Positions 1 to 11,496 of a stretch of 64,000 nucleotides of DNA are shown piece after piece. Position 1 is the stretch's first letter, and each line of letters opens with the position of its first letter. The notes under the pieces were generated by a model, which saw nothing but the letters and a program-made list of their open reading frames with translations, did no database searches and had not been told where the DNA came from. The stretch is from Acanthosepion esculentum (lineage: Eukaryota; Mollusca; Cephalopoda; Sepiida; Sepiidae): positions 59,798,162 to 59,862,161 of the forward strand of contig OZ038487.1 in the NCBI GenBank assembly GCA_964036315.1, written 5' to 3'. A program made the position numbers and the translations under genes.

Positions 1-640
1 GAAATAATCTGTAAAAAAATTGTTATAAAGTTTAATGTACGTAGTTTTAAATATAGCTAAAATAACTAATGTGATTTCAGGAATTACTGTAAATCAGTTG
101 GCAAAGGTTTTCCGTGAATTGCAAAATCGTATTACCCTTTGTATTGCTACAAGTAGAAAAAGGACATGTGGAAACTTAAATAAAATTTCAATAAAACCTT
201 AAAAATATAGATTTACTTCTTTCTAATCCTTTTTACAAATTATTTCTATCGCAAATACAAATAAAGTTATAATTTTTTTAAAGTGAACATGAACTTTATG
301 GACACCCAGTATTTGTAATTTACGTTATAGTTCATATTAACAGATATGACTCGTTGTTTTAACGCTAGGACACGAGAGTTATCCCCCTTTATATATTGCT
401 TACTTTCGAAGCCAAATTCAAATTTCAAATAATTTTTTAAAATATATTTTTAATTCTCTGACTTTCGAACTTGTAAATTTGAACGATGTAAATTATTAAT
501 AGTTAATTCTATATTTTAAATATACAAGCCTGTACACAGAATTTTGAATCATCCAAGAACGCGGCAGATAACGGTCAGAATTCACGCCTGAAGATTGCAT
601 TAACTGCATGAAACTATGAGTAGTGTTATCGACGTTAGAT
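1..640. other. AT-rich stretch without recognised gene
   Basis: No reading frame or repeat family was recognised. The last part, about 540-640, is somewhat richer in G and C and runs directly into a TA/CA microsatellite, so it may be the edge of an unrecognised repeat. Confidence 0.4.
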
Positions 641-641
641 A

Positions 642-682
642 TTATATATATATATATTCACTAATACACACACACACACACA

Positions 683-772
<90 letters not shown>
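642..772. repeat. Compound AT / AC / TA microsatellite
   Basis: A short AT run is followed by about nine AC units (666-683) and a long uninterrupted TA array (686-772). The array ends a few bases before the left arm of the inverted-repeat element at 777. Confidence 0.95.
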
Positions 773-775
<3 letters not shown>

Positions 776-776
776 G

Positions 777-1616
777 AAAACAGATCACTTTAAGGTTCCA
801 TATAATAAATTATTTCACCACAGCCCTTTTAAAGGACAGCGGATCATCAGATTTTATTTCCGAAGGTTGAAAAGAAATTTTTAATTTAAATGAATTACCC
901 TTTAATAATCATTATTAATGATAAAATATTTACATTTTTGATAATTGAATACTAAAGTCATTACCTAAAATTCAAACTGATAGAGATATCACCTTAATAG
1001 TCAATTACAACTAGAAGTAAACTTATATTTAAAAATACAATTTTAGTGTTTTAATGTAAATTCTAATCGAATATTTTTCTAATCGACTATTTCATATTAA
1101 ATCCCTAAATTTTTTGTAATAAAGTTTTTAAAAAAACTTTAACAAACGTATAATTAAATTCCTTAGACTGTTTAAACATTCAAACTTATATCAAACATTA
1201 TAATATTTATCAACTCTCAAAGTAAAGCAAAACAGCGCCCATTCCAAAGAAAGTTAATGACACTTCCTCGTAACTTCTTTCTCTCTTTCTCTTTATGCCT
1301 TTTTCTCCTTTCCCCCTTCCATATCAATATATAACTTCCGTTAAGTTAACCGATTTAATGTGTCAATGTCTGGATTTCCTCTAAAAATTTAAATTTGAAA
1401 GAATAGAAATGTTACATCTAACTCAATCATGTCTCTCTCCCCCTTCACTTCCTCACTTCGTTACTTTATATATACTTATTACTGCCCGTCATAAATGTGT
1501 AAATTTCTTTTAATTTTTCGTTTCAACCTTTGGAAATAAAATCTTATATTCCGCGGTCCTTTAAAAGGGCTGTGGTGAAATAATTTATTATATGGAACCT
1601 TAAAGTGGTCTGTTTT
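777..1616. mobile_element. Foldback/MITE-like element with about 96-bp terminal inverted repeats
   Basis: Bases 777-872 are the near-perfect reverse complement of 1521-1616. The shared core includes CACAGCCCTTTTAAAGGAC on the left and its complement on the right. The 650-bp interior is AT-rich and has no reading frame, so the element would be non-autonomous. A TA array touches its left end. I cannot assign a superfamily because no clear target duplication is visible. Confidence 0.75.
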
Positions 1617-1704
1617 TATTTAAATTATTAGCTCTGATTTACATTGAACTCTCTGGATTTTATCCTACTTGGGTCTACCCATACGGATTACCTAGTTTTT
1701 CGTA

Positions 1705-1708
<4 letters not shown>

Positions 1709-1772
<64 letters not shown>
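1709..1772. repeat. AT microsatellite
   Basis: Uninterrupted AT dinucleotide array of about 32 units. It lies between the inverted-repeat element and the SINE at 1781. Confidence 0.95.
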
Positions 1773-1774
<2 letters not shown>

Positions 1775-1780
1775 TTAAGC

Positions 1781-2082
1781 CCACATCACTTTGAAACAGG
1801 TGCTGTAAGGTAGGATGTGCGGGTAGGTTAATGTATAATGGCTTGGAATTTTTAATTGGAGTGCCGAGTTCCAATGCCAGATAGTTTCATTCTATTCACT
1901 TGCGCGAAAATACCGTTTGGAAAGGTATGAATCCACCTCTGCCCCCAGCTATGGGTTAATTAGTAATACTTGTATCACTAAACCATTATCTCCCGAAATA
2001 TGGCGTTCAAAATATTTAGTTTTCGGCATTAAATAAATCATAGAGATTTATATGCCACTAAACAAAATCAACCAACCAAAAA
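1781..2082 (+). repeat. 5S/tRNA-type SINE, 5'-truncated
   Basis: It begins with a relic of a 5S rRNA 3' end (AGGTGCTGTAAGG), followed by a tRNA-related part with degenerate A and B boxes (B box near CCGAGTTCCAATGCC). The body contains the GGAAAGGTATGAATCCA block seen in the other SINEs here. The 3' end has the TATGCCACTAAACAAAATCAA tail shared with copies at 15.1 and 22.9 kb. It is a diverged copy. Confidence 0.7.
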
Positions 2083-2269
2083 TAATTGCACCTACTTAAA
2101 AATAAATTGCCTTCTATATTTATATTTTGTAGTAAATCAAAACAGACATTAAAAATATTTCATTAAAGACCGTAGAGAAGGAAACTTTTGTTTTAATAAT
2201 TTATTTTAAAAGTTTTCTGTTGATTAATTTATATGGTAAATTCTGAAAATCTAATATTATTATTATTTA

Positions 2270-2330
2270 TTATTCATTTGTTTAGCGGCATATCAAAACC
2301 CCATGGGTCATTTAATGGCGAAATTTAATT
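2270..2330 (-). repeat. SINE 3' tail fragment, antisense
   Basis: The reverse complement reads GATATGCCGCTAAACAAAT after a CATGGGGTTTT block, matching the 3' tail of the composite SINE at 14.7-15.2 kb. No head is present. Confidence 0.6.
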
Positions 2331-2773
2331 TTCTTGGGAGCTTTATTAATTTATTTTATAAAAAAAAACGTATTGCTGGTAATTTTTAAAAATATATTTT
2401 TATATTTTCATAGTGTTTTGAACCCAGTTTTGGCGTTCTCTATTTTTCTGTAGCTGGGACACTAGCTACTGCTACCACCCCGGGTCAGGGTTGACCTGGG
2501 AAGAACATCAGTTAAGAGATGGTTTCACGTTCCTCAAAATCTCCGATCAGAGACCCTGATGCCGGATGCTGTTTATCGTCATACCAAGGACGGGCAAATC
2601 TTATATTCATTTCGTAATAGAAATAACCATATAAACAATCTCACCAGGTAATTCTCTCCGATATAGCTGGCAACAATCTAAGGTGAGCGAACCGGACAAG
2701 TGGTGCATGGTTACTCACTGGTTGAGAGAAATAGACGAAACCCTTAATTGTAAGAAGGAACATTGTGGTCAGC

Positions 2774-2968
2774 ATGCAAACAAATAAAGACGCAAGATGC
2801 AAGCTCTGCATTGGAGATATAAAAGAAAAAGAAGGGAAATTGACATATCTTGGAAATGTTTTTAAGAGATAATGGAAAATGCCGAAACACATTGGAATAG
2901 CTAAAGAAACCATTTCAAGCAAGAAGGCATTCCAAAGAAATATTATGCGTGAACATGCTAGATTTTAG
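2774..2968 (+). pseudogene. RTE-like LINE reverse transcriptase fragment
   Basis: One frame reads as the region after the RT catalytic box: KDARCKLCIGDIKEKEGK, then LTYLGNVF, then an in-frame TAA, then HIGIAKETISSKKAFQ. Other RTE copies in this window show the same order (CKLQIG, then KYLG, then RIGxAKDAFQKL). The fragment is about 65 codons, carries at least one stop and is not functional. Confidence 0.6.
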
Positions 2969-2984
2969 GAAGTGGTTTGAGCTG

Positions 2985-3045
2985 AAAATTCTTCATCTCC
3001 TTTTTGAAGAACATTCTGCTCTTCAAAAAGGAGATGAAAAATTTT
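2985..3045. repeat. Near-perfect 25-bp hairpin
   Basis: The left arm 2985-3009 and right arm 3021-3045 are reverse complements with one mismatch, around an 11-base loop. The stem centre is CTTCAAAAAGGAGATGAA. No family was recognised. Confidence 0.85.
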
Positions 3046-3133
3046 CATGAGAATTGTCTTTGCTTAAGAGAAGTCGTATTACGAAGAGATGTATGGGCTG
3101 TCCTAAAACTATTTACAACTCGAGAGAAAAGAA

Positions 3134-3520
<387 letters not shown>

Positions 3521-3569
3521 AAGATTATTGCATGACTGCACAAATAAAGTTTTCTTCTACGCCCACAAT

Positions 3570-3653
3570 ATATATATGCGCGTGTGTGTGTATGTGTGTT
3601 TGTGCATGTGTGTGATAAAAATATAGTTCTAACGTTTGTCATATATATATATG

Positions 3654-3708
<55 letters not shown>

Positions 3709-3720
3709 GTGTGTGTGTGC
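3570..3720. repeat. TA and GT microsatellites
   Basis: Short GT and TA runs, then a TA array (about 3642-3692) and a GT array (about 3695-3720). Confidence 0.9.
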
Positions 3721-3810
3721 GTATAATGGTCAATATCAGTGATAGAGAGTGCATAAATAGAAAAGTGTATACTGAAGATAGCGTTCAAGGATAAAACCGT
3801 CCTGCTATAC

Positions 3811-3847
3811 ATACATATATACATATATATATATACATATATATATC

Positions 3848-3895
<48 letters not shown>

Positions 3896-3947
3896 CATAT
3901 ATATATATACATATATATATACATATATATATACATATATATATATA

Positions 3948-3997
<50 letters not shown>
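3811..3997. repeat. Interrupted TA/CATATA microsatellite
   Basis: TA array interrupted at short intervals by CATATA units, about 185 bp long. The interruptions suggest an older, decayed array. Confidence 0.95.
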
Positions 3998-3999
<2 letters not shown>

Positions 4000-4009
4000 A
4001 AATGTAGAC

Positions 4010-4555
4010 ATTCAAATAAATATTTACTTTGTTATTTAACTACCAGTACAAAGAGAAAAATAAACACGGCACAAACCCACTTCAAACACAAACCTACTAC
4101 ATATACACACATACACACGTTTATATACTCAATCACAACCAAAAAATACAGATGACAAGTGAAGAGAAAATAGAAAGGAACAACTAAATAACACAACATT
4201 CACCAAAGAAACACACACCAATCTCACAATGGAACATGCATACACACAAATATAACCAAATATTAACAACAAACAAAAATAGACACACAAAGTATAAACA
4301 AACACAAACACCTAAATATAAACACACATAAGCACAAATACCTAACAATGACTTAAAAATTATACTAAAACCAAGCTGCTATATACACTGACTCATTTAA
4401 AAAATGTCAGCTCAGCATAATTAAAAATGTCAATGCTACATAAAGCAATTAACCGAGCATATGCATAAACACAATACACAAGACCAATTAAGTATAGAAA
4501 ATCACACGCTGACATAAAAGATCTCAAATTTCACAAAACTATATATAAATACCAA
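4010..4555. other. G-poor, A/C-rich stretch of unknown origin
   Basis: The plus strand is notably poor in G, with many ACACA and AACAAA runs, unlike the flanks. A similar composition occurs at 53.4-54.4 kb next to a retroelement C-terminus, so this may be the untranslated part of a related retroelement. No frame was recognised. Confidence 0.4.
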
Positions 4556-4559
4556 AAAC

Positions 4560-4880
4560 TTGAGAAGCCAGGTCTTAGCCGCACTTCTCTTAGTGCTTGT
4601 CGAACTCTCTGCCCGAAGGCAGAGATAAACTCAGATGAGGTTAGTCCGAACCGCAGAGTCTCGTCTGTGGAGGTAGACAAACCCAACCTCGTTATTACGG
4701 AGTATACGGGGAATTTTTCCCCACAGCCTACGGACTCGGAAATACCCGCATTAAACCGGCCTTGTGTCACATCCCGCTATATGGGGAGCTCGGGTAAATA
4801 CCGAGAAGCCAATAGTCCCGATGAAAGAAGGCATTACGACAATGTGCTCACGAAACTTCGAAGTCGGCATGACTGAAATA
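4560..4880. other. GC-richer island, unclassified
   Basis: About 320 bp with much higher G+C than its surroundings, with open frames of 79 codons (minus) and 69 codons (plus). I do not recognise either translation. It could be part of an LTR or leader of a retroelement, or the end of an unclassified repeat. Confidence 0.4.
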
Positions 4881-5316
4881 GAACCACTCAGTTAAGTGAT
4901 AAATTTCTCCACATTAATTGTATTAGCGATCTATTCTAACCTTTTGATAGCGACCATTTTATAAAAGCCTGCCTAACATACAACCAGTTGCACCAATAAA
5001 ATACGGAAAAAGAACCAGCAATTTTGGTACCTAACTCTCATACAATCTCACTATATATATCGAATATTCAGGCTGGTAGACGAAAATAAATAAATATACT
5101 GTATAATAAAAACTAAAATAGGAGTATAGACTAAAAATGACGTTTAAGTAAAATATCTGTCGGATTAACATAGATGATCAAAAATATTAGGACGATTAAA
5201 TAAATCCATAAATTTTAATAATTATTTTCCATTATTTAAAATTGTTAGCGTAAGAATATAAAATATGGTATTTTATTATATTATACCGACTCTTTACTGG
5301 CTCTTGCATTGTAAAC

Positions 5317-6333
5317 ATGACGAAAAGATCTGTGGCGTCGTTGTATCTTAGGAAAATGATAGTAAAGTTATGTAATGAAGATAAACCCTCGATTGGGGAT
5401 ATTTCAAAGACTATGGGGAAATATAAGTCTTATTCATATTATTTTAAGAAAACTTGAGGAAACTGGGTCATGTGAAGCCAAGAAACCACCTGGCAGGCCT
5501 AGGAAAACTACGGCAAGGGAAGACAAATGGATTGGTAATGAATCAAAAAAGGATCTATTTGCGACAGCAACCGCTATCTCTAAGAGAGCTAATGCTAACC
5601 TTGGCATTAAAATATCAAGGCACATTATTTCCCGAAGACTTAATGAAATAAATTTTAACAGTCGAGTAGCCTCTACGAAGCCATACATGTCTAAAAAGAA
5701 TCAAATGAGGCAATTGAAATTTGCCACTGAACACGTCATATGGACAGAAGAACAGTGGGATTGTGTTCATTTTAGAGATGAGTCAAAGTTTAACATGTTC
5801 GGTTGTGAAGGGAGAAGGTTCGTTCGACGCAGTTCTAAGGAACGATATTAGCCTTAGTGCCCTAAAAGCAGAGTTAAATTTGCGGGAGGAAGTGTGATAG
5901 TGTGTGGCATGATTTCAGCTGTTGGTACGGGGCCTCTTGTTAGGCTACACGGTAAAATCAACGCAACTGTATACAAAGAGATATTGAAGAAACATGTACC
6001 TAATTTGAGAACTGCAATTAATCAACCAGCTGTATTTATGCAAGATAACGCGCCGTGTCACACAGCGAAGACTGTTAAGACATTTCTGAGTAGGATGTTA
6101 CTGTTATGGAGTGGCCTGCTCAAAGCCCAGACATAAATCTTATTGAGAATGTTTGGCAGTTACTAAATGAAAGAGCTAAGGAAAAGAATCCAACAAAAGT
6201 CGAAAAACTATGGACTAATTTGAAAGGAGAATGGGAGAAAATATCCGTTAATGAATGCAAGACATTACTTCGCTCGTGTAACAAAAGATGCCAAGATGTT
6301 ATTGCAAGTAAAGGTCAACACATCAAGTACTAA
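5317..6333 (+). pseudogene. Tc1-family transposase, DD34E type, broken
   Basis: The protein would cut and join DNA at TA sites. It starts at MTKRSVASLYL (5317) with an N-terminal helix-turn-helix region, then the GRPRKTTAREDKW linker. The catalytic region has RDESKFNMFG (first Asp), FMQDNAPCHTA (second Asp) and SPDINLIENVW (Glu), which fits DD34E. Breaks: a frameshift near 5420-5450, two in-frame TAG stops at 5849 and 5855, and another frameshift near 6095-6105. The frame then runs to the stop at 6333. Length matches the usual 340 residues. All catalytic residues remain, so the copy is fairly young but cannot make a full protein. Confidence 0.9.
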
Positions 6334-6613
6334 TGAATTATGAACGCTATTTTCATTTGGATATGATGTAGCCATTATAATAGAATGATTTTGTTAATCG
6401 TTCTGTTTTTGATCATCTATTTTTTTCGAATGTTATATAATTATTCTTATAACTTTATCAAAATAAGTCTATTGAACCATATATTTTGGAATTATATAAT
6501 TTACCTTTATATCCCTATTTCTCATTGCTAAAATGTTCTACGAAGCTTTAAAATAAAATGTTATTTCACATTTAAACTTTTTCTTAACATCGTTCTGCTC
6601 TTTATACTCGCTA

Positions 6614-6814
<201 letters not shown>

Positions 6815-6929
6815 AATCCGACAGAATTTTTACTTAAACGTCATTTTTAGTCTATACTCCTATTTGAGTTTTAATTATACATTATATTTATTTATTTTCG
6901 TCTACCAGCCTGAATATTCGAGAAATCTT

Positions 6930-7480
6930 ATTGCAGAAAAATATGCGCTCTCCGGCAGAATGCGAACCAAATTTTGCCGCGCGGAAACTGTTATTAGATC
7001 TGACATGCTTTAACATCTCGGCTGCGTTGACGACCAGCAAAGTTTCTTGTTTTTCTACCCCCTCTCCAATACATATATGACTTCATTGTTAAAGGCATCA
7101 TTAATTTGAAGAAGTCCTTTCGAAAATTCATAATGCAGGATATTATTTTCCATTTTTTTAATCTACTTCCTGCAAATATATGCATATATGACACGAGCTA
7201 AGGGTAAAATAGCAAGGCCGATTATGTCCCATAACCTTGCGTGGCAACCGGTCTAGAAGAAGGAAAACTCTTAATTCTCTAGATATATTAATGAATACAC
7301 GCCAAGCAAGGCGACCACTCCACTAAAATGAAATAGGACTATAGAGTGAAAGAGAATGAGATAATTCTATATGGAGGCGAAAACCCATTCCTAAATAGAA
7401 AAAAAGGGATAAACCTCTACTCCTGTTCAAAAGACAGTGGGGAATGAAAACTGGATCATAGGTGAACCTATCTATTCCTA
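6930..7480. other. Unclassified, with faint SINE-like and repeat fragments
   Basis: Bases about 7200-7270 contain TGGCAACCGGTCTAGAAGAA, a block of the SINE body at 8.7 kb. Bases about 7405-7475 (AAACCTCTACTCCTG, then GGTGAACCTATCTATTCC) match a dispersed repeat also at 31.69, 32.75, 33.77 and 41.3 kb. The rest is unrecognised. Confidence 0.45.
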
Positions 7481-7485
7481 TTATA

Positions 7486-7499
7486 CACACACACACACT

Positions 7500-7542
<43 letters not shown>

Positions 7543-7564
7543 CATATATATATATATATATATC
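7486..7564. repeat. CA / CT / TA compound microsatellite
   Basis: Six AC units, then about 18 CT units and a short TA array. It immediately precedes the LINE 3' end at 7565. Confidence 0.95.
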
Positions 7565-7980
7565 ACTTCCGCCGAGCGAGTCACGTGTCCAGAATGTATC
7601 TCATTCGAGTCCCACTTATCCCGTTTGGAGAACTCGCTAGCGGCAAGAGGCTACACAGAGGCCCAAAACAACTATTCAAGTATCAGCTGAATACATCCCT
7701 GTCAACATTGATCGGGGGACCTGGGAAACCGTTGCTGCAATTCGTCTTTCCTTTCATAGGACCCTCCGGATTTTGGGGAGTTCCAACCATCAACATGAAG
7801 ATCTGCTACGCGCTGAGAGGAGGTGGTGCAGTTCTCTCCCAGCCGCGTCCACCGCTCACACCCCTTTGGGACTCTTGTTCACGACTGTTCAGGAGTAGGC
7901 TGGGCCTTTACAACCATCTTCGCCACCGCCACCAGGGGAGAGAAATGGAATAGAGAGAGAGAGAGGATGACGATCCTGAT
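7565..7980 (+). pseudogene. LINE reverse transcriptase C-terminal end with zinc-finger-like tail
   Basis: The translation shows FGELASGKR, then RGPKQLFKYQL, a block I know from the extreme C-terminus of many invertebrate LINE RT proteins. The last part, SCSRLFRSRLGLYNHLRHRH, corresponds to the C2H2-like finger that ends these proteins; one of the two cysteines is missing. The middle is out of frame relative to the family, so at least two indels are present. It is a 5'-truncated insertion ending in a GA-rich tail. Confidence 0.65.
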
Positions 7981-7984
7981 GCTC

Positions 7985-8530
7985 GGATGAGAGCGGGTGC
8001 CGACTACCACAGCTATTATATGGCATAGCTTAAACCAGAACACAACAGGAGATGCAAAAATGCTCTTGAATCTTGAAGCATATTTATGAGCAAAACCAAG
8101 AAAACAAAATATAGCAGAAAAGAAAAATGGCAGTAAAAAAAGTAAAAACATGAAAAAGTTAAGCATAAACCGCATAGAAATTCCAAAAGCGAAACGGAAA
8201 ACGATATTGCTTCAGAGATTTGAAGCTCGAGGAATATTTGATTAAATGTTCTGTATCGTAACTATTTACGCTCTACCTACGCAGAGAATACGGGAACGAA
8301 TAAAATTCCCCCGACACACCACAGAAATCTGCGGAAGTATTAAAACAGTGTGGATGTTAACCTAATTACTAGAGGGCTGAGATATAATGCCTGTTAGCCG
8401 ACATCAAACATCATTGGAATATATAAAGTGAACAATGTCTAAAATAATGATGTTGATGATGAATAATTATGCCATAGTGATGGGAATAAACCGCAAACAT
8501 TTACACTTATAAAAACAAAAGTTATCAATA
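7985..8530. other. No recognised feature
   Basis: AT-rich sequence with a minus-strand frame rich in F and L at 7879-8175 that looks like compositional noise. A GATGATG cluster lies near 8450. Nothing else was supported. Confidence 0.4.
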
Positions 8531-8531
8531 C

Positions 8532-8841
8532 ATGATACTCTGGATGTACGTTGTGGTGTAATGGATATCGGCTCGGTGTGAGAATTCGGAGAACCGTGTT
8601 CGAATTCCAGTCGAGTTCGTTAGATCCACTTATGCACTAATACCCATGGGAAAGGTATTAATCCATCTTTTCTTCCCCCAGCTATGAGTAGAATAGCAGG
8701 ATACACTGGGTTATTTTTGCCTTGGTTGGCAACCAGTCTAAAAGAATGAAATGCCAACCTACTGCGTCAGTCATGTGTCGAAAGATACATGATCGACCAA
8801 ACGTGTATCACGTACGGCAATTAACTGACTTATGATACTCT
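8532..8841 (+). repeat. tRNA-derived SINE with perfect 10-bp target-site duplication
   Basis: The body (8542-8831, about 290 bp) is flanked by identical ATGATACTCT direct repeats at 8532-8541 and 8832-8841. The head has an A-box-like TGGTGTAATGG and a B-box-like GTTCGAATTCC, as expected for a pol III promoter taken from a tRNA. The body holds the ATGGGAAAGGTATTAATCCA, CCCCCAGCTATGAG and TCGAAAGATACATGATCG blocks shared with copies at 10.3, 45.2, 46.8, 59.4 and 62.1 kb. The perfect duplication suggests a recent insertion. Confidence 0.9.
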
Positions 8842-8849
8842 AAATTCAC

Positions 8850-9605
8850 CCGGTTTATTGACCACCGACTGCAGTTCATGACACTGCAGAAATAATTTCA
8901 TTGTTATATATATTATCTGCAGAAAGGTGCATAAATATAGTTAAGAAAGAAAATGAATCATAAGGCTTCAACACCAACAGCAGTAGTAGAAAAAAAGCAG
9001 CATCGGTGAGTGCATTAAACTCATGGCAAGCAGCTGTCATCAAAAGAGCGAATAACCAAGTGATTAGAGCTTTAGTTCGTTAATTTGCAGATATTAATTT
9101 TGAGTTTAATCCTTGAGCCGGGCTGTATGTATTTGGACACGGTGGAAATAGGCTGAGCAATAACGGAGCGATCTTAAATAAATTAAATTAACATGATGAC
9201 TGCCAACCATGTGATGACACGTGGTTTTAGTTTTTATTATGATCTCAACTGTGAGTTGTGTTATTTGATTATTTTTTTCTTTTATCTGCGGGCGCCTACA
9301 AGGAGTTGGTTCGCAGTGATACTTTTAACGACAAAACAATATTAAAATTTCAGTTGCAGCTATAAATCAACACATCATTTTTTATTGCCTCGGTTGGCGT
9401 TTGAAGTCAGATTTCGTAACTGACATCTGACATTCAATGTATTAAAGGTTTTAGTTCAAAATTTCCTGAACGTTACTCGGATCGTAAAGAACCTGATCCT
9501 GACCCGAGGTTTCAACTCTAGAAATATTTTGATAGTAGTCCTCATGTGAATATTTTTTTTTTGTCGAGTAATATTCACCCTGAACAAGGCCCGGGAACAC
9601 TCGAG
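8850..9605. other. No recognised feature
   Basis: Moderately AT-rich unique-looking DNA. No conserved reading frame, inverted repeat or repeat family was seen. Confidence 0.4.
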
Positions 9606-9613
9606 TTAGAGGA

Positions 9614-9880
9614 TTACGTTAAAGGGTGTAATATAACGGTTAACTCTAGACTTGAACAGATTAAGATTGTAGTGATCAGTGAAAAATCTTCTTGGGAGTC
9701 GATTCCATAGAGCAACAGTTCGTGAGAAGGTGTTCTCACCAGTGGAATACTAAGGAGATGCGAGTGGTTTGCTACAATATAAGTGGCATGGTGGTTCTTA
9801 ATCAGGAAGTTTAGGCCTGGCGGAACCAAGGAATGTAGTTCGTCCGAGCACTTTCCATGTAAGTAGCGATAGAGCATCTA
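9614..9880 (-). pseudogene. Jockey-like LINE RT C-terminal fragment, minus strand
   Basis: The minus translation starts MLYRYLHGKCSDELHSLVPP and continues through a block matching the region after the RT domain of Jockey/CR1-type LINEs (compare YKYFHGNCSDEL at 10.88 kb on the plus strand). About 87 codons remain. It meets the plus-strand LINE fragment nearly end to end at about 9880, giving divergent LINE pieces. Confidence 0.75.
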
Positions 9881-9884
9881 GCGG

Positions 9885-11110
9885 CTCGCTTCCAGATCCT
9901 TTCACATGAACGCTGGTGTCCTCCATGACTCTATCCTGGATCCTACGCTGTTTGTGATCTTCATCAATGATCTTCCTGATGTCATCTGATCCTAAGTAGG
10001 CATTCATGCAGATGACACTACCATTTAATCTTGTCTCAAATATCAAATCCATCTGAGCTGACAAAGTTAAACTGGCTGATGCTCTCGAGAAGGACTTCCA
10101 ATCAGTTTTTAACAGGGGCAGGAAATGGCTTGTAAATTTTAATGCCTCCAAATCGAAACTGCTCTCATTTAACCACCATAGAGAAACATTCCTGTCCGCC
10201 ATCGGCTTGGCTGATGCTAGACTCCTGGTAAGCAAAAGACCTCGCCTTCTTCGTTTCACGTATTCAACTGACCTAAAGTGTAACGATTACACCGAATCAA
10301 TAGCTGCGTCTCTGTCAATGTGCCATACGTAATACACGCATAGGCGATCATGATGAGGCAGATTTTTCCAGCAGTAGGTTGCCATTTCTTTCTGCGGTAG
10401 AGAACATAGGTTGCCATCCAAGGCTATAAAACCCGGTCTTCTTTCTTGGGAAAGGTATCACTCCTCTTCTTCTCCCCCCATAGGTGGGGTAGAAGAAGAG
10501 GATTTATACATTTCCCAAGGGTATTAGCACGGAAGTGAACGTAATGGATTCGACCAGAATTCGAACTCAGCTCTCCGATTCCTCAATCCAAGCCGCTATT
10601 CATTACTCCACCGTTCCTCCTGCGTCTACCGCAAGGAAAGTTGGGTTACTCTGCTGTGCCAGAAAGTTTTATTCGTCAGAATCCATCTTGAAAATTTACA
10701 AATCTACCATTCGTCTGTGTATTGAAAAGTGTTGCCATATCTGGTCTGGTGCTCCTGCTATTAATCTCGAGTCTCTTGACAAATTCCAAGTAAGTATCTG
10801 CTATGTAATCGATCCTGATGTAGCATCACGACTTCTATTATTTTCTGCCGACATGACGTGACGTGACTCCATTCTGTCTTTTCTACAAATATTTTCATGG
10901 TAACTGCTCTGACGAGCTTTTTTCCCTGGAGCCTCGACTACATGAATTTAAGCGTGATACTAGATTGGCATCTAGGTCCCACCATTTTACTGTTGAAATA
11001 GTTAAATGTAAATGCCACTTCTACTCCACAAGTTTCTTTTCTCAAACTTCTTCCCTGTGGAACTCCCTTCCGTTTTCTTGTTTCCCTGGTAACTAAAACT
11101 TTCAAAATAT
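9885..11110 (+). pseudogene. Jockey-like LINE reverse transcriptase, interrupted by a SINE
   Basis: The order matches a LINE RT: NAGVLHDSILDPTLF and INDLPDV, the catalytic box HADDTT at about 10005-10019, then KLADALEKDFQS, WLVNFNASKSKLLSF, and after the SINE at 10312-10619, KVGLLCCARKFYSSES, IYKSTIRLCIEKCCHIW and YKYFHGNCSDEL. Stops interrupt the RT core (after DLPDV and near IHADDTTI) and a frameshift lies near 10860. The catalytic aspartates are intact but the frame is not. The 5' part (endonuclease and ORF1) is absent. The 3' UTR-like tail runs on to about 11260. Confidence 0.85.
10304..10627 (-). repeat. Antisense tRNA-derived SINE inserted in a LINE
   Basis: The insert 10312-10619 is flanked by CTGCGTCT direct repeats (10304-10311 and 10620-10627), a likely target duplication. 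Read in reverse it has a tRNA-like head with GAGTTCGAATTCTGG as B box, then the AATACCCTTGGGAAATGT and CTACCGCAGAAAGAAATGG blocks, ending in CGTATGGCACAT. It splits the LINE RT frame, so it is younger than that LINE copy. Confidence 0.85.
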
Positions 11111-11495
11111 TAAATGCAACATCATTCGTCATCTTCTATCTTCTTGGACGCCGTTCATCTTTTATCATTTCCTCAATCCCCACTATACCCAGTCTCTTTT
11201 CTCATTTTCAAACACTGAACAAATTACATCGCTTGCTTGGAGTGAAATGATAAAAAAACGGATTGATAATAATAACAAATCAATAATCATAATAATATGT
11301 GCGCATGTTGGAGGAATGTATTGAAGTCGGAAAAAATTGTATCACAACGAGAAAGTGATTGATAACGCCTTTCGTCGTATTGCGCAAATTTCGCTGCGAT
11401 GCTTATTTTGTGTGTATTCTTTTAAGACTGGGTATCATGATGGGTATACTAAGTTTCGTAAATTTGTATCTAAGCTTCACTTTTAATAATAATAA
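11110..11495. other. LINE 3' tail and AAT-rich spacer
   Basis: About 11100-11260 resembles the 3' UTR of the Jockey-like family. Then come short AAT/ATA tracts (11265-11300 and 11483-11497). The latter touches the start of the next LINE. Confidence 0.5.
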
Positions 11496-11496
11496 T

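Noticed and set aside
9798..10259. 153-codon minus-strand frame
   Set aside because: It is the antisense shadow of the plus-strand LINE RT, which has clear family motifs, including the catalytic ADD box.
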